The notes under the pieces: generated by a model
Databases searched by the model: none
What the model was told of the DNA's origin: nothing
Seen by the model: the letters and a program-made list of their open reading frames with translations, nothing else
In this document: positions 42,149 through 50,823 of the stretch, piece by piece
How the letters are laid out: every line of letters starts with the position of its first letter
Numbering within the stretch: position 1 is the stretch's first letter
Assembly: GCF_019924045.1 (NCBI RefSeq)
Contig: NZ_JAHXBN010000010.1
Location: forward strand, 1,042,424 to 1,106,423
Direction of reading: 5' to 3'
DNA length: 64,000 nucleotides
From: Dyadobacter fermentans
GTDB taxonomy: Bacteria > Bacteroidota > Bacteroidia > Cytophagales > Spirosomataceae
Position numbers and translations under genes: made by a program

Positions 42149-42844
42149 TCAGACTGATTTTTCCAGTATCGGGCGGAACACTTTCGTCCATCTTTTGTAA
42201 CCTTCTTCATTCATATGCAGGCTGTCGCTCACGAAGATAGCGCCATCCGGTCGTCCGTTTTTGAGCATGACCGGCCACACATCAATGTAGTGGTGATTCT
42301 TGTCTTTCTTAATGTAATCCTGAATGAGCTTGTTCGCCTTGATCACATCCTCACGCTTGGCCCAGCGCGACGGTGACGGTTTCAGCGATACGCCATACAA
42401 CTGCACATCCGGCTGTTGCGCGCGAAGTTTTTTCACGAGCGCCACGTATGCATCGCGCACCTGCTCGGGCGACTTCGGCTTTTTACCGAACATATCGTTC
42501 TCGCAATAGATCACGACCGTCTTCGGTTTGTATTTGGTGATCGTGCGATCGGAATAATGGATTACTTCCGGCAAGGTAGAGCCTCCGAAGCCGCGGTTGA
42601 TGATCGGCAGCGGCGCCAAATCCTTGTAAGCGTTGGGCCATTTGGTAAATGAAGAGCTGCCTGTGAAAACTATTCCGCCTGGCGCCGGCATGTGCTCCGC
42701 ATCTTTTCTCTCGAATTCCTTAATAGCACCTTCCGAGCGGGTCACATCGTAATCGGGCTCCCACGGGCCGGCGAGGTTGTTTGTTTGTGGTTTATGACAG
42801 GCGCTGAATGCAGCGAAAAGAACAATCAGAAAGTGTTTTTTCAT
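42149..42844 (-). CDS. SGNH/GDSL hydrolase lipoprotein
   Basis: The product from the ATG at 42844 is 231 residues with a lipobox ending in Cys16 (FSACHKP). SGNH blocks are visible: VFTGSSSF (Ser nucleophile, residues 59-66), RGFGGSTLPEV, VVIYCENDM (Asn) and SDSLHMNEEGY (Asp/His). The family includes esterases, lipases and polysaccharide deacetylases. Anchored in the envelope, it may remove acyl groups from surface glycans. An in-frame ATG at 42883 would lie inside the preceding terminator hairpin and is rejected. Confidence 0.88.
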   Translation of the reverse strand: MKKHFLIVLFAAFSACHKPQTNNLAGPWEPDYDVTRSEGAIKEFERKDAEHMPAPGGIVFTGSSSFTKWPNAYKDLAPLPIINRGFGGSTLPEVIHYSDRTITKYKPKTVVIYCENDMFGKKPKSPEQVRDAYVALVKKLRAQQPDVQLYGVSLKPSPSRWAKREDVIKANKLIQDYIKKDKNHHYIDVWPVMLKNGRPDGAIFVSDSLHMNEEGYKRWTKVFRPILEKSV

Positions 42845-42854
42845 TACTAAAAAA

Positions 42855-42883
42855 ATGGATATGGCCTTAAAAGCCATATCCAT
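42855..42883 (-). terminator. Terminator of the outer-membrane barrel operon
   Basis: ATGGATATGGC (42855-42865) and GCCATATCCAT (42873-42883) form a perfect 11-bp stem. On the minus strand it is followed by TTTTTTAG. Confidence 0.88.
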
Positions 42884-42931
42884 GGGGTTTTTAATGCAAC
42901 AATGGTGAATTTTTCGGTTCCAGCAATGCTG

Positions 42932-43612
42932 CTAGTCTTTGAAAAAGTACCGAAGTCCCAGCGAGACGCTCGGCAGCGTGAGGTTGGGACTTAGCTTGTA
43001 GTCGAAAGTTTTGGATTTGGTGGTATTGCCGGTTCTCCAGGGTTCTCCCTTATCGATCGTATAGGATACGTAAAGCAGGTTCACGAAGCCCAGTGACGCC
43101 GTGAGCCACCACCTTTCATTCAGCGCGTAGTAGGCACCTGCCGAGACACCGAATTGTGGAGAAATGTGATGTTGACGGTGAAGCAAGTTGTCGCTGGATT
43201 GGTTTGGCAGTAATTTGGAATAGCTATAAAACACATTCACGTGCGGTCCGCCGAATATTCCGAATTTATCGGAAAAGTGCTTATAACGCTGCCAGAAGTA
43301 CCCTGTATTCACCCCGAAACCCGTAATCCCTTCGAATTTTTCCCGTGTTCCGTCCGTGTATACGGTTGCTTTTTGGCCGTACAACGAAGTGCCGATGTTG
43401 AAGCCGGATGCTTTGTTGGCAGTTTTGAATTTGCCGAAACTCGCATCGATGTTGTAACCGTAGTTGGTGGCAGTGGGATAGTCGTCCTGGTTGTTATTGT
43501 CAAAATTGAGGCCTACGGTAGCGCTCACAAATTTTTTGCCTTCAAGCTGTGCGAAACCAATGGTGATCGAACATGCAGTGAAGAGCCACGAAAGTAGAAT
43601 GATCTTTTTCAT
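42932..43612 (-). CDS. Outer-membrane beta-barrel protein
   Basis: The 226-residue protein has a signal peptide ending near GFAQ (residue 19-22). Alternating amphipathic strands end in the LRYFFKD aromatic terminus typical of outer-membrane barrels. It is a paralogue of the gene at 43620 and follows it by seven bases. Function is unknown; such small porin-like barrels are common in Bacteroidota. Confidence 0.82.
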   Translation of the reverse strand: MKKIILLSWLFTACSITIGFAQLEGKKFVSATVGLNFDNNNQDDYPTATNYGYNIDASFGKFKTANKASGFNIGTSLYGQKATVYTDGTREKFEGITGFGVNTGYFWQRYKHFSDKFGIFGGPHVNVFYSYSKLLPNQSSDNLLHRQHHISPQFGVSAGAYYALNERWWLTASLGFVNLLYVSYTIDKGEPWRTGNTTKSKTFDYKLSPNLTLPSVSLGLRYFFKD

Positions 43613-43619
43613 ATTCGAT

Positions 43620-44273
43620 TTAGTTGGATTTGGTTAGGTACCATGACGCCCGCAGGCCGAAATAGCTCTGGATGCCGGAAGTAGCGCCCGCATTGAAATG
43701 GAAAGTGTCCCAGTCTTTCATATGGTAATATTGAAGATTGAGCGAGAGCACATTCAGGTCGGATTCGATGGCAAAACGGGGAGAAACGCGGTAAACGATA
43801 CCCGGACGAATGTAAATCCCGCCGCCGTAACCATTGCTGGTTTCGTCATCACTGGCTGTATTTTTTCCATGATAGTAGGACAGATTAACACCTGGTTCCA
43901 GAAAAATCGCCCACTTCTCGCTGAGGAATTTGTAGCGTCTTGCAAATAGGATGAGGGAAATGTTGGTGTTGTTGCTTTTGTATTCGTTGTCGCTGTTCGG
44001 CCCCTTCAAATCGCTTTTGTAATAATTGAAGGATGGCGAAAGTTTTACACCAAACAGCGAGTTGTCCTTGAAAAATTTGCCGAATTGAACGGACGGTGTG
44101 ATCGTGTGCAAGCCCGTTTTTAAGCGGTTGGATTCATAGGTTTCAAAGTCGGTCAGGGTCCCTTCCGCGCTTACCGTTGCACCCCAGTGCGCCGTCCCTT
44201 TCTGGAACTGTGCGTTGGCCTCGCCTGCCAGCAACATCATTCCCGGCAGTAACAATAGGAAAAGTTTTTTCAT
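43620..44273 (-). CDS. Outer-membrane beta-barrel protein
   Basis: The 217-residue paralogue of the gene at 42932 has a signal peptide ending near ANAQ (residue 19-22), strands such as SIQSYFGLRASWYL near the end, and a similar GGIYIRPGIVYRVSPRFAIE segment. First gene of a two-gene operon. No function can be given beyond the location in the outer membrane. Confidence 0.82.
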   Translation of the reverse strand: MKKLFLLLLPGMMLLAGEANAQFQKGTAHWGATVSAEGTLTDFETYESNRLKTGLHTITPSVQFGKFFKDNSLFGVKLSPSFNYYKSDLKGPNSDNEYKSNNTNISLILFARRYKFLSEKWAIFLEPGVNLSYYHGKNTASDDETSNGYGGGIYIRPGIVYRVSPRFAIESDLNVLSLNLQYYHMKDWDTFHFNAGATSGIQSYFGLRASWYLTKSN

Positions 44274-44351
44274 GGATAATAAATTTAGTTTGCAGCACCA
44301 ATATAATCACCATAATGTAACCACCTAATAATTTAGGTTTATTTAACAAAA

Positions 44352-44380
44352 AGAGGCAGCCAATGCGCCTGGCTGCCTCT
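44352..44380 (-). terminator. Terminator downstream of the TolC operon
   Basis: AGAGGCAGCCA (44352-44362) and TGGCTGCCTCT (44370-44380) form an 11-bp stem; on the minus strand TTTTTGTT follows. It lies beyond the repeat at 44420-44564. Confidence 0.85.
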
Positions 44381-44419
44381 AAGAATTACCGATACCAAAT
44401 TTAACCTAACAGTCTTTGG

Positions 44420-44564
44420 GGCTTTAAGCTGCAAGCCTTAGGCTATAAGCTGGAACCCTTAATAATGTATTAGGGCTTTAAGCTGTAAGCCTTAGGCTAT
44501 AAGCTGATTCCCTTTTATGTCTTAATGCTTCGAGCTTACAGCTTAGAGCCTAAAGCTTGCAGCA
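44420..44564. repeat. AAGCTT-type heptads: two direct copies and one inverted copy
   Basis: A 33-base block (44420-44452) with heptads AGCTGCA, AGCCTTA, GGCTATA is repeated almost exactly at 44474-44506, 54 bp further. At 44528-44564 the block appears inverted (CGAGCTT, ACAGCTT, AGAGCCT, AAAGCTT). It can fold into a long hairpin and begins seven bases beyond the TolC stop codon. Confidence 0.88.
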
Positions 44565-44570
44565 TATCAC

Positions 44571-45884
44571 CTAAAACACCCCTTGCCAGTTGCCCTGACG
44601 GTAGTATTGCAATAATCTTTGTTGCATCAGGTAATCATATTTTGCCTGAATGGCTATGCCCTGTGCCTGTGCGAGTTTCGCTTTGGAAAGGGTGTATTCG
44701 AAAATGCTCGATACCCCTGCATTGAACTTGCTCTCTACCACCGCGAAGGCTGCTCCGAGTGATTCTACCTGGCCTTCCGCTGCCGCGTGTTTGTCGGCCA
44801 TCGCATTCAGGTTCAGCACAGCGGTTTCAATCGCCTGGCGGAGCTGCTGGTTGGTAATGTCCAATGTATTCTGCGCCTGGCGCTCCTGCACTTTCGCCAG
44901 CTCTACGCGCGGGCGGGTCACCCAACGACCCATGATGGGGATGTTCAGGCCGAGGTTGACGTAGCCGTTGCGCGTTGCATTCAGCTGTTTGAAATAATCG
45001 AGGTTGTCATTCGTCGACGCGTAGAATGCCCGCACATTGGTGCTGAGGTTCAGCGAAGGATAGTTCAATGCCTTGATCGACTTCACCAGATACTTGTAGC
45101 TCTGGCGGTTAAGCTCAGCGCTGCGGATTTCCGGGAAAGACTTGGATGCATTTTCGTACAGCTCCATGGCGTTGGCAGCCGCAGGCGTGATGCTTTCTTT
45201 CGGCAGTAGCGGCTCGAATTCCACATTATCGTCCGGCGTGATATTCATTCGCTGAAACAATGCAAGGCGTGCCGTACGGTAATTACTGAGAGCCGTTACC
45301 TGCAAATATTTGTCATTCGAAAGCTGGGCCTTGATCTCGGCAAGGAGGTTGTTCCCGGCTGTCCCGGCGTTTACCTGCTTCTGTACCTTATCTACCTGCT
45401 GCTGCGACGAAGCTACTTGTTCGTTGGCGGCTTCGAGCAATGCTTTCGTAGCGAGCACATTCACGTAGCCTTGCATGAGCAGAATGGTTTGCGCATTCAG
45501 TACTGCGGTGCGGTTTTCCATCGCCGACTCTTTCAGCAATGTGCCCTGGCGCGTTTGGTTTTGCAATTTTCCGGCTTGGAAAACGGGCATTTGGAACCCT
45601 GTACTGATTGAGTTGTAGCTGTAAAGCTGGTCTATATACGTGTTGGTGTACTGATCGATACTGCGGCCGAGGTTAAGACTCTGGTCGGCCGAAATGTATA
45701 TCTGTGGAAGGATTTGTGACTTGGTCTGCCGCAGCTGTGCCTGCGCCGCTTCCGCTTGCAATGTGCCCTGCTGGTAAATGAGATTGTTTTTGGCCAGCAG
45801 GTCCACGCAGTCGGCGAGGCTCAGCTTGGACTGCGCCTGCCCTAATAATGGCAGGAGGCAGAAAAGTAAAATAAAACGTTTCAT
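44571..45884 (-). CDS. TolC-family outer-membrane efflux protein
   Basis: The 437-residue protein has a signal peptide ending near GQAQ (residue 15-18). The start of the mature protein (SLADCVDLLAKNNLIYQQG) and the duplicated long coiled-coil helices are those of the TolC family. It forms the trimeric outer-membrane channel of an efflux or secretion pump. It is the last gene of the operon with the ATPase (20 bases upstream) and permease. No periplasmic adaptor (HlyD/MacA) gene is present. Confidence 0.92.
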   Translation of the reverse strand: MKRFILLFCLLPLLGQAQSKLSLADCVDLLAKNNLIYQQGTLQAEAAQAQLRQTKSQILPQIYISADQSLNLGRSIDQYTNTYIDQLYSYNSISTGFQMPVFQAGKLQNQTRQGTLLKESAMENRTAVLNAQTILLMQGYVNVLATKALLEAANEQVASSQQQVDKVQKQVNAGTAGNNLLAEIKAQLSNDKYLQVTALSNYRTARLALFQRMNITPDDNVEFEPLLPKESITPAAANAMELYENASKSFPEIRSAELNRQSYKYLVKSIKALNYPSLNLSTNVRAFYASTNDNLDYFKQLNATRNGYVNLGLNIPIMGRWVTRPRVELAKVQERQAQNTLDITNQQLRQAIETAVLNLNAMADKHAAAEGQVESLGAAFAVVESKFNAGVSSIFEYTLSKAKLAQAQGIAIQAKYDYLMQQRLLQYYRQGNWQGVF

Positions 45885-45904
45885 GGCTAATAGATTGAGT
45901 TAGG

Positions 45905-46567
45905 TCACGCCAGCCATCCGTCCTTCAACCGGACGATCCGGTTGCCGTAACCTGCATTGGTTTCCGAGTGGGTTACCTGAACGATGGTGACTTTATCTTC
46001 CTGGTTAAGTTTCTGAAATAATTCCATGATCTCGATTGCCTGTTCCGAATGCAGGTTGCCGGTGGGCTCATCGGCGAAAATCACTTTCGGGTTATGTACG
46101 ATCGCCCGGGCAACGCCTACGAGCTGTTGCTGGCCGCCTGAAAGCTGATGTGGGAACAAGTCTTTTTTCGCAACCATATTGAAGCGGTCGAGCAATTCTG
46201 CTACGCGGCTCTTGCGCTCCGACGACGACGTGCCTTTGTACAAAAGCGGGGTCTCGATGTTTTCGTAAACCGTCAGTTCGTCGATCAGATGATAGGCCTG
46301 GAACACAAAACCGATGTGGTGGCGGTGCAATTCGGTACGCTTCTTTTCGGAGAGTTTCTGAACCGGCTCGTCGAGGAAGAGGTATTCCCCTTCGGAAGGC
46401 TCTTCCAGCAAACCAAGTATATGTAACAGGGTGGATTTGCCTGAGCCGGACGGGCCCATAATCGACACAAATTCACCTTCTTTAATGTTCAAATCAATGT
46501 GGCGCAACACGTATGTTTTGCCAAAACCTGCCGGGTAATATTTGGATATCTTTTCTAACTGGATCAT
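45905..46567 (-). CDS. ABC transporter ATPase, LolD/MacB type
   Basis: The 220-residue ATPase energises the permease encoded upstream. The Walker [10 protein letters not shown] lies at 38-46, Q-loop Gln90, signature LSGGQ at 142-146, Walker B VIFADE at 162-167, and H-loop His200. Two departures stand out. The D-loop is GNLHSE with His173 where the family has Asp, and the residue after LSGGQQQ is Leu instead of Arg. The ATG at 46567 is used because the longer frame to 46624 adds 19 unmatched residues. No -7 element was found in the 234-base gap before it. Confidence 0.92.
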   Translation of the reverse strand: MIQLEKISKYYPAGFGKTYVLRHIDLNIKEGEFVSIMGPSGSGKSTLLHILGLLEEPSEGEYLFLDEPVQKLSEKKRTELHRHHIGFVFQAYHLIDELTVYENIETPLLYKGTSSSERKSRVAELLDRFNMVAKKDLFPHQLSGGQQQLVGVARAIVHNPKVIFADEPTGNLHSEQAIEIMELFQKLNQEDKVTIVQVTHSETNAGYGNRIVRLKDGWLA

Positions 46568-46727
46568 AAAAAATTGGAGTTTGAGATTTGGTATGTAATT
46601 ACGGACAACCTGTTTTAAAAACAAATGCTTACATCCGCGTCTCTTATGCCAGTCCTATTTTAAAAAGCCTTGCCAAAAGTGTAAATAGTTGATTTTCATA
46701 TCATTTTAAAATGAACGTAACAGGTGT

Positions 46728-46790
46728 GCGTCCGATACCGTACAAAATGTGTACGCAATCGGACGCCTTCCGGACACGGTTGCTGCCGTG
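46728..46790. other. Hairpins between the permease and ATPase genes
   Basis: GCGTCCGAT (46728-46736) pairs with ATCGGACGC (46758-46766), and a CACGG/CCGTG hairpin lies at 46775-46790. CCGGACAC follows the first stem. The GTCCG/CGGAC words match the palindrome at 5262-5283. The region may end the permease transcript or hold an operator for the ATPase-TolC part. Confidence 0.55.
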
Positions 46791-46801
46791 CGAAATGGAG
46801 G

Positions 46802-49210
46802 CTATTCGGTCCTTAAAACCTTCACCGGATTGACGGCGGCGGCCCTCAACGCCTGAGCGAATACCGTAAACAATGCGAGTGCCAGTGCCACGGCCCCCGA
46901 GCAGGCATAAACCCACCACGGCAGACCCGCGTGGTAGGCAAACTGCCCAAGCCATGAGTGCATCAGGTAATGTCCCGATATGGAAGCCATGAGAATGGCT
47001 GTGAAAATGATGCGGATGAAGTTTTTGGAAAAACCCAGGGCAATATCATAGCCGGTAGCGCCCAGCACAACCCGTATGCCGGTCTCGCGCCGGCGTTGCG
47101 CGATGGCAAGATGTGCCAGGCCGAACAGCCCGAGGCTGCAAATGATGACCGCCACGATGGTCGCCAGCGTGATGATCTTTTGCCAGCGCAGTTCCGTCGC
47201 GTAGGCGTGGGCATTGGCGTCGTGCAGGAAGGTGTATTCAAAAACGGCATCGGGTAGGACCTTTCTGAACGTGGTTTCAAGCTTGCTAATGGCATATGAC
47301 TCCCGGTTTTGGGCAATTTTAATCCATAAATCCCCGCCTCCGTAATGCGTGCTCATGGGCATGATCATAGGTCCGATGCGCTCCTTGAGGGAATTGAAAT
47401 GGAAGTCACCGACTACGCCGAGGATCGTCAGGCCCTGTTTACCGAAATGGTCGTCGGGGACCAATGTTTTACCGACAGGCTCGGTTATGCCTGCTTTTTT
47501 GACGAAGGCTTCATTGACCAGAACACCGAACTTTTCGTCCGAAGAAAAGGCGTGGGAGAAATTACGGCCTTGGAGCAGTTTCATTTCCAGCATCGGGAGA
47601 TAATCGGTATCGACCGTGCGTACATTTGCAAGGAATTTTTGCCCCTTCACCACTACATCACGGTTGCCAAATTCGCCCGCAAGCGAGATCGCCCCGAACA
47701 CAGGATCGCCCCCGAGCTCGTTTTGAAAGCGGGTATGGACCTGACGAACGTCCCGCACACCCTGAGTGCTTATTTTGACGATCTGGTCAGGGTTGTAACC
47801 CAGGTTTTTGGACCTGATAAAATGCATTTGCCTGTAAAATACCACGCTCGCAATGCCCAGTAGCACAGCCATCGCAAACTGAAAGATCGTCAGCACATTC
47901 CCTGCCGGGTTCCTGCCCGCAAGCCGGGTTTTGGAATAGAGTGTTTCAATGGGAGTCAGTCTGGAAATGAGCCATGCAGGGTAGAGTGCGGCGCAAACGA
48001 TGTTTATGGCGAAAATGGCTGACAGCCAGCCTATTGATATAGCGCTCCAAAGCTGGTTAACGGCTATTTGTTTTTGAGACAGATGATTAAATGAAGGCAT
48101 TAACAAAACCACGACTAGCACCGCAATCACCATTGAAATGCCTACCAAAATCGCCGATTCACCGAGAAATTGTACGATAATAGGGCCTCTGCCGCTGCCG
48201 GTAGACTTGCGTATCCCCACTTCCTTTGCGCGTTTCATCGAGGACGCAATATGGATGTTGACGAAATTGATGCTCGCCATCAATAAAATAAATGCGGCCA
48301 TGCCAATGAAAATATAGGAGTAGACAGGTCTGCTGGTATTCACAATGCCGGACTCGCCATTCTGGTTAGGGATTGACTGCGTGTTCAGGTGAATGTCGGT
48401 CATTTTTTGCAGGCCATAAGTAATGGTGGTGGCTTCGGGATGGTCTTTCCGCTGTGTTTGGGATAATGCGCCGGCAATGCGATTGAATTTCCGTATTACC
48501 TGGTCTGGCCGGGCATCGGGACGGAGCACGACGAACGTTCCCAGATACGCATTGAGCCAGCTCGTATCGTCGAACGAGACCTTCATGAATTCGAAAGGGA
48601 AGAGAATATCAAATTGAATGGAAGAGTTGGCAGGAGGATCTTCCACGACGCCCATAACGACAAGCGGTTTCCCGATCCGCATCGCCGACGGATCGGCGTC
48701 CATTTGCAACAACTCACCCAATACATCTGTGCGGTTAAAGAATTTCATCGCGGTACGCCTGGTAATCACCACCGAATTGACATTTTGCAATGCGGTACGG
48801 GCGTCCCCATGCAGCAGCGGGAATGTGAACACGTCAAAAAAAGAATCATCCACAAAAAGCAACTGCAATTTGAATGCATGATGCTCATGTCGCACGTCGC
48901 CGTAGATGTCCCCGCCCATTACCCGCGCATAATGCATGATTTCGGGCATGCGTGCTTGAAAGGCGGGACCTTGTACCTGTCCTGTGCCGCCGGACGAGAT
49001 GAGCTCGCCGCGCTCGCGATAGGAGCTGGTAATGCGATAAAGCTGGGGATTGTGGCGATGAAAGCCGTCGAAACTGCGTTCGTCGCTCGCGTAGATCGCC
49101 GCGAAAAGCATACAGGCAGTGCCAATTGACAAGCCGATGACGTTGATCGCGGCATACAGGCGTCCCTGCCAGAGCTGACGCGCTGCTATTTTTAGAAAGG
49201 TTTTGAACAT
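46802..49210 (-). CDS. FtsX/MacB-type ABC permease (802 aa)
   Basis: This permease has the two-unit FtsX layout. It starts MFKTFLKIAARQLWQGRLYA. SSMKRAKEVGIRKSTGSGRG lies near residue 320, CSLGLFGLAHLAIAQRRRETG near 690, and the end is NPVKVLRTE. In contrast to the other large permeases of the window, it has its own ATPase and TolC in the same operon, six bases after the regulator gene. The likely function is export of a small molecule, peptide or lipid, controlled by that regulator. Confidence 0.93.
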   Translation of the reverse strand: MFKTFLKIAARQLWQGRLYAAINVIGLSIGTACMLFAAIYASDERSFDGFHRHNPQLYRITSSYRERGELISSGGTGQVQGPAFQARMPEIMHYARVMGGDIYGDVRHEHHAFKLQLLFVDDSFFDVFTFPLLHGDARTALQNVNSVVITRRTAMKFFNRTDVLGELLQMDADPSAMRIGKPLVVMGVVEDPPANSSIQFDILFPFEFMKVSFDDTSWLNAYLGTFVVLRPDARPDQVIRKFNRIAGALSQTQRKDHPEATTITYGLQKMTDIHLNTQSIPNQNGESGIVNTSRPVYSYIFIGMAAFILLMASINFVNIHIASSMKRAKEVGIRKSTGSGRGPIIVQFLGESAILVGISMVIAVLVVVLLMPSFNHLSQKQIAVNQLWSAISIGWLSAIFAINIVCAALYPAWLISRLTPIETLYSKTRLAGRNPAGNVLTIFQFAMAVLLGIASVVFYRQMHFIRSKNLGYNPDQIVKISTQGVRDVRQVHTRFQNELGGDPVFGAISLAGEFGNRDVVVKGQKFLANVRTVDTDYLPMLEMKLLQGRNFSHAFSSDEKFGVLVNEAFVKKAGITEPVGKTLVPDDHFGKQGLTILGVVGDFHFNSLKERIGPMIMPMSTHYGGGDLWIKIAQNRESYAISKLETTFRKVLPDAVFEYTFLHDANAHAYATELRWQKIITLATIVAVIICSLGLFGLAHLAIAQRRRETGIRVVLGATGYDIALGFSKNFIRIIFTAILMASISGHYLMHSWLGQFAYHAGLPWWVYACSGAVALALALFTVFAQALRAAAVNPVKVLRTE

Positions 49211-49216
49211 GGATTT

Positions 49217-50113
49217 TTAGGAATGAACTTCCATTTTGTAGCCTACGCCGTGAATGGCGGTGATTTTGATTTGCGGGTCGGCCGCCAGCATTTTTCTGAG
49301 GCGCGATACGAACACGTCCACGCTTCGTCCGACGGTGACGCCCTCATCCTCCCAAACCGATTTCAGGATCGCGTCGCGTTCCAGGACCTGGTTGATGTTT
49401 CGGACGAACAAGGCGAGCAACTTCGCTTCACGGAATGTCAGTGTCTGAGTAGATTGGCTGTTGTAGAGTGCCTGATTGGCGGTATCCAGCCAGGAATTAC
49501 CAAATGCAATGCGCGAATGCAGAGCTTCCTGTGGTTCGGTTTCGGGCCTTTTTTTGTGCCGCGACCGCGTCCAGGCGATAAACCCCAAACCTGCCAACGT
49601 ACCGCCCACCGTAATCAATAGCCAGTTGTTACCGGCAGCCTGGGGTTTGGCGGCCTCCGGAGTGAAGCGTACCTGCAGCGTATAGCAGCCCGCCTCACGC
49701 GAGCGCCCCCGGCACGGTACCCCGCCGGGTTGGTTCAGGTCGAAGAACTGGTAACCGAGACTTACCTCGCCGGTTTCGCAATTCAGCACCGCGACGCTGT
49801 ATGGCCGGTCGATATGATAGGAGTCGAACGAGCGCTGTAATGTTTCGGGCAGTTTGTCGTAGTCGAACATATGCGCCATTTGCACCGAAAATGTGTTGGC
49901 GTCTATCTGCTTAACCGGCGGGATCTGCGAGAGCGAATCGCCATTGGTCCGCAGCAGCAGATCGACCGTTCGCCGGAGCGACAGGTTGACATTTTCGGAG
50001 AAGCGCACGGCGTCGCTATTGGCCATGACCGAACCTGCCGCACATACGCATGCGACGAGCAGGAACCCTCTGAAAATCGCTTTGAAATACCGCATCATAA
50101 AGCCTCGAACCAA
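49217..50113 (-). CDS. Membrane-anchored winged-helix regulator (inverted ToxR-like)
   Basis: The 298-residue one-component regulator has an N-terminal signal-like helix (about residues 10-31), a periplasmic sensor part with three cysteines, and a membrane helix at about 163-180 (NNWLLITVGGTLAGLGFIAW). The cytoplasmic C-terminal OmpR/PhoB-type winged helix (TLTFREAKLLALFVRNINQV to GVGYKMEVHS) follows. DNA binding therefore takes place at the membrane, as for ToxR/CadC, but with the domains in reverse order. It probably controls its own operon, which continues with the permease, ATPase and TolC. The start may be the Met at codon 6 or 7. Confidence 0.85.
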   Translation of the reverse strand: MVRGFMMRYFKAIFRGFLLVACVCAAGSVMANSDAVRFSENVNLSLRRTVDLLLRTNGDSLSQIPPVKQIDANTFSVQMAHMFDYDKLPETLQRSFDSYHIDRPYSVAVLNCETGEVSLGYQFFDLNQPGGVPCRGRSREAGCYTLQVRFTPEAAKPQAAGNNWLLITVGGTLAGLGFIAWTRSRHKKRPETEPQEALHSRIAFGNSWLDTANQALYNSQSTQTLTFREAKLLALFVRNINQVLERDAILKSVWEDEGVTVGRSVDVFVSRLRKMLAADPQIKITAIHGVGYKMEVHS

Positions 50114-50132
50114 TGATCAAATTTAACGAATT

Positions 50133-50594
50133 TCAGCAATTGTCCTTTTTTTGCTTTAAAACATAAAACCAATGGAATCGCGGGACGATTTGCGTTTTTT
50201 TGATGGTGATAACTTTCCTCGCGGCGGTATTGTAGGGTTTGACGGGATCGATAATGAGCTGGTCACCGGCTTCGGCGTACTCCAGCATATCGTGAACGTC
50301 CGAGCTCCATACCGCAAAGTTATGAGCATGGGATTCGGGATTCACGATCCTGCCGCCGCGTTTCAGGTAAATCAGGAAAGGTACAGTCGTGTTTTGATGG
50401 GAAACGGGGTTGCTTTTTGCGATTGTGAGAATGCCCCTGGTAACATATGCAAACTGTTCCGTTGTGACCACACGGCCGTTGATGAGCAAAGAATTTTCGT
50501 CGGGTGTATCGGCTGATTTTGGCAGCGCCACCGATGCTTGCAGGGCAAACAACAGGAGGATTGCCGGGATGATTTTGGTTGCTTTGAAGTTCAT
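50133..50594 (-). CDS. Small exported protein at the head of the export operon (153 aa)
   Basis: The product from the ATG at 50594 is 153 residues with a signal peptide ending near SVAL (residue 20-23). A single domain starts SLLINGRVVTTEQFAYVTRG. No family is recognised with certainty. It precedes the regulator gene by 19 bases, so it may supply a ligand or signal for the regulator's periplasmic part. The frame upstream to 50657 is not used, because a promoter -7 element lies at 50632. Confidence 0.65.
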   Translation of the reverse strand: MNFKATKIIPAILLLFALQASVALPKSADTPDENSLLINGRVVTTEQFAYVTRGILTIAKSNPVSHQNTTVPFLIYLKRGGRIVNPESHAHNFAVWSSDVHDMLEYAEAGDQLIIDPVKPYNTAARKVITIKKTQIVPRFHWFYVLKQKKDNC

Positions 50595-50631
50595 GTCCGA
50601 ATGTGTTTTGGATGAATGTGACTGCTTGATC

Positions 50632-50639
50632 CAAAAGTA
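50632..50639 (-). promoter_or_regulatory. -7 element of the export operon
   Basis: Read on the minus strand it is TACTTTTG (TAnnTTTG). The transcript would start near 50625, about 30 bases before the ATG at 50594. A matching -33 TTG was not found. Confidence 0.45.
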
Positions 50640-50823
50640 GCTACACCCGAAAACCACGCGAAGAAATGCCTGTAAAACATTGTAAACGAAATGTAAAACA
50701 TTGAGTTTGGGACTTTAACGGCTTTTTATAGTATTGGGATAGTAAATGGCATTAATTTTTGGTTAAAGCCGAACATTATGCTCGACGGCCGGTGTTAGTT
50801 TTTTATAACACCCAAACACTCAC

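Noticed and set aside
49217..50113. Response regulator of a two-component system.
   Set aside because: There is no receiver domain and no kinase gene; signal helix, periplasmic part and membrane helix precede the winged helix.
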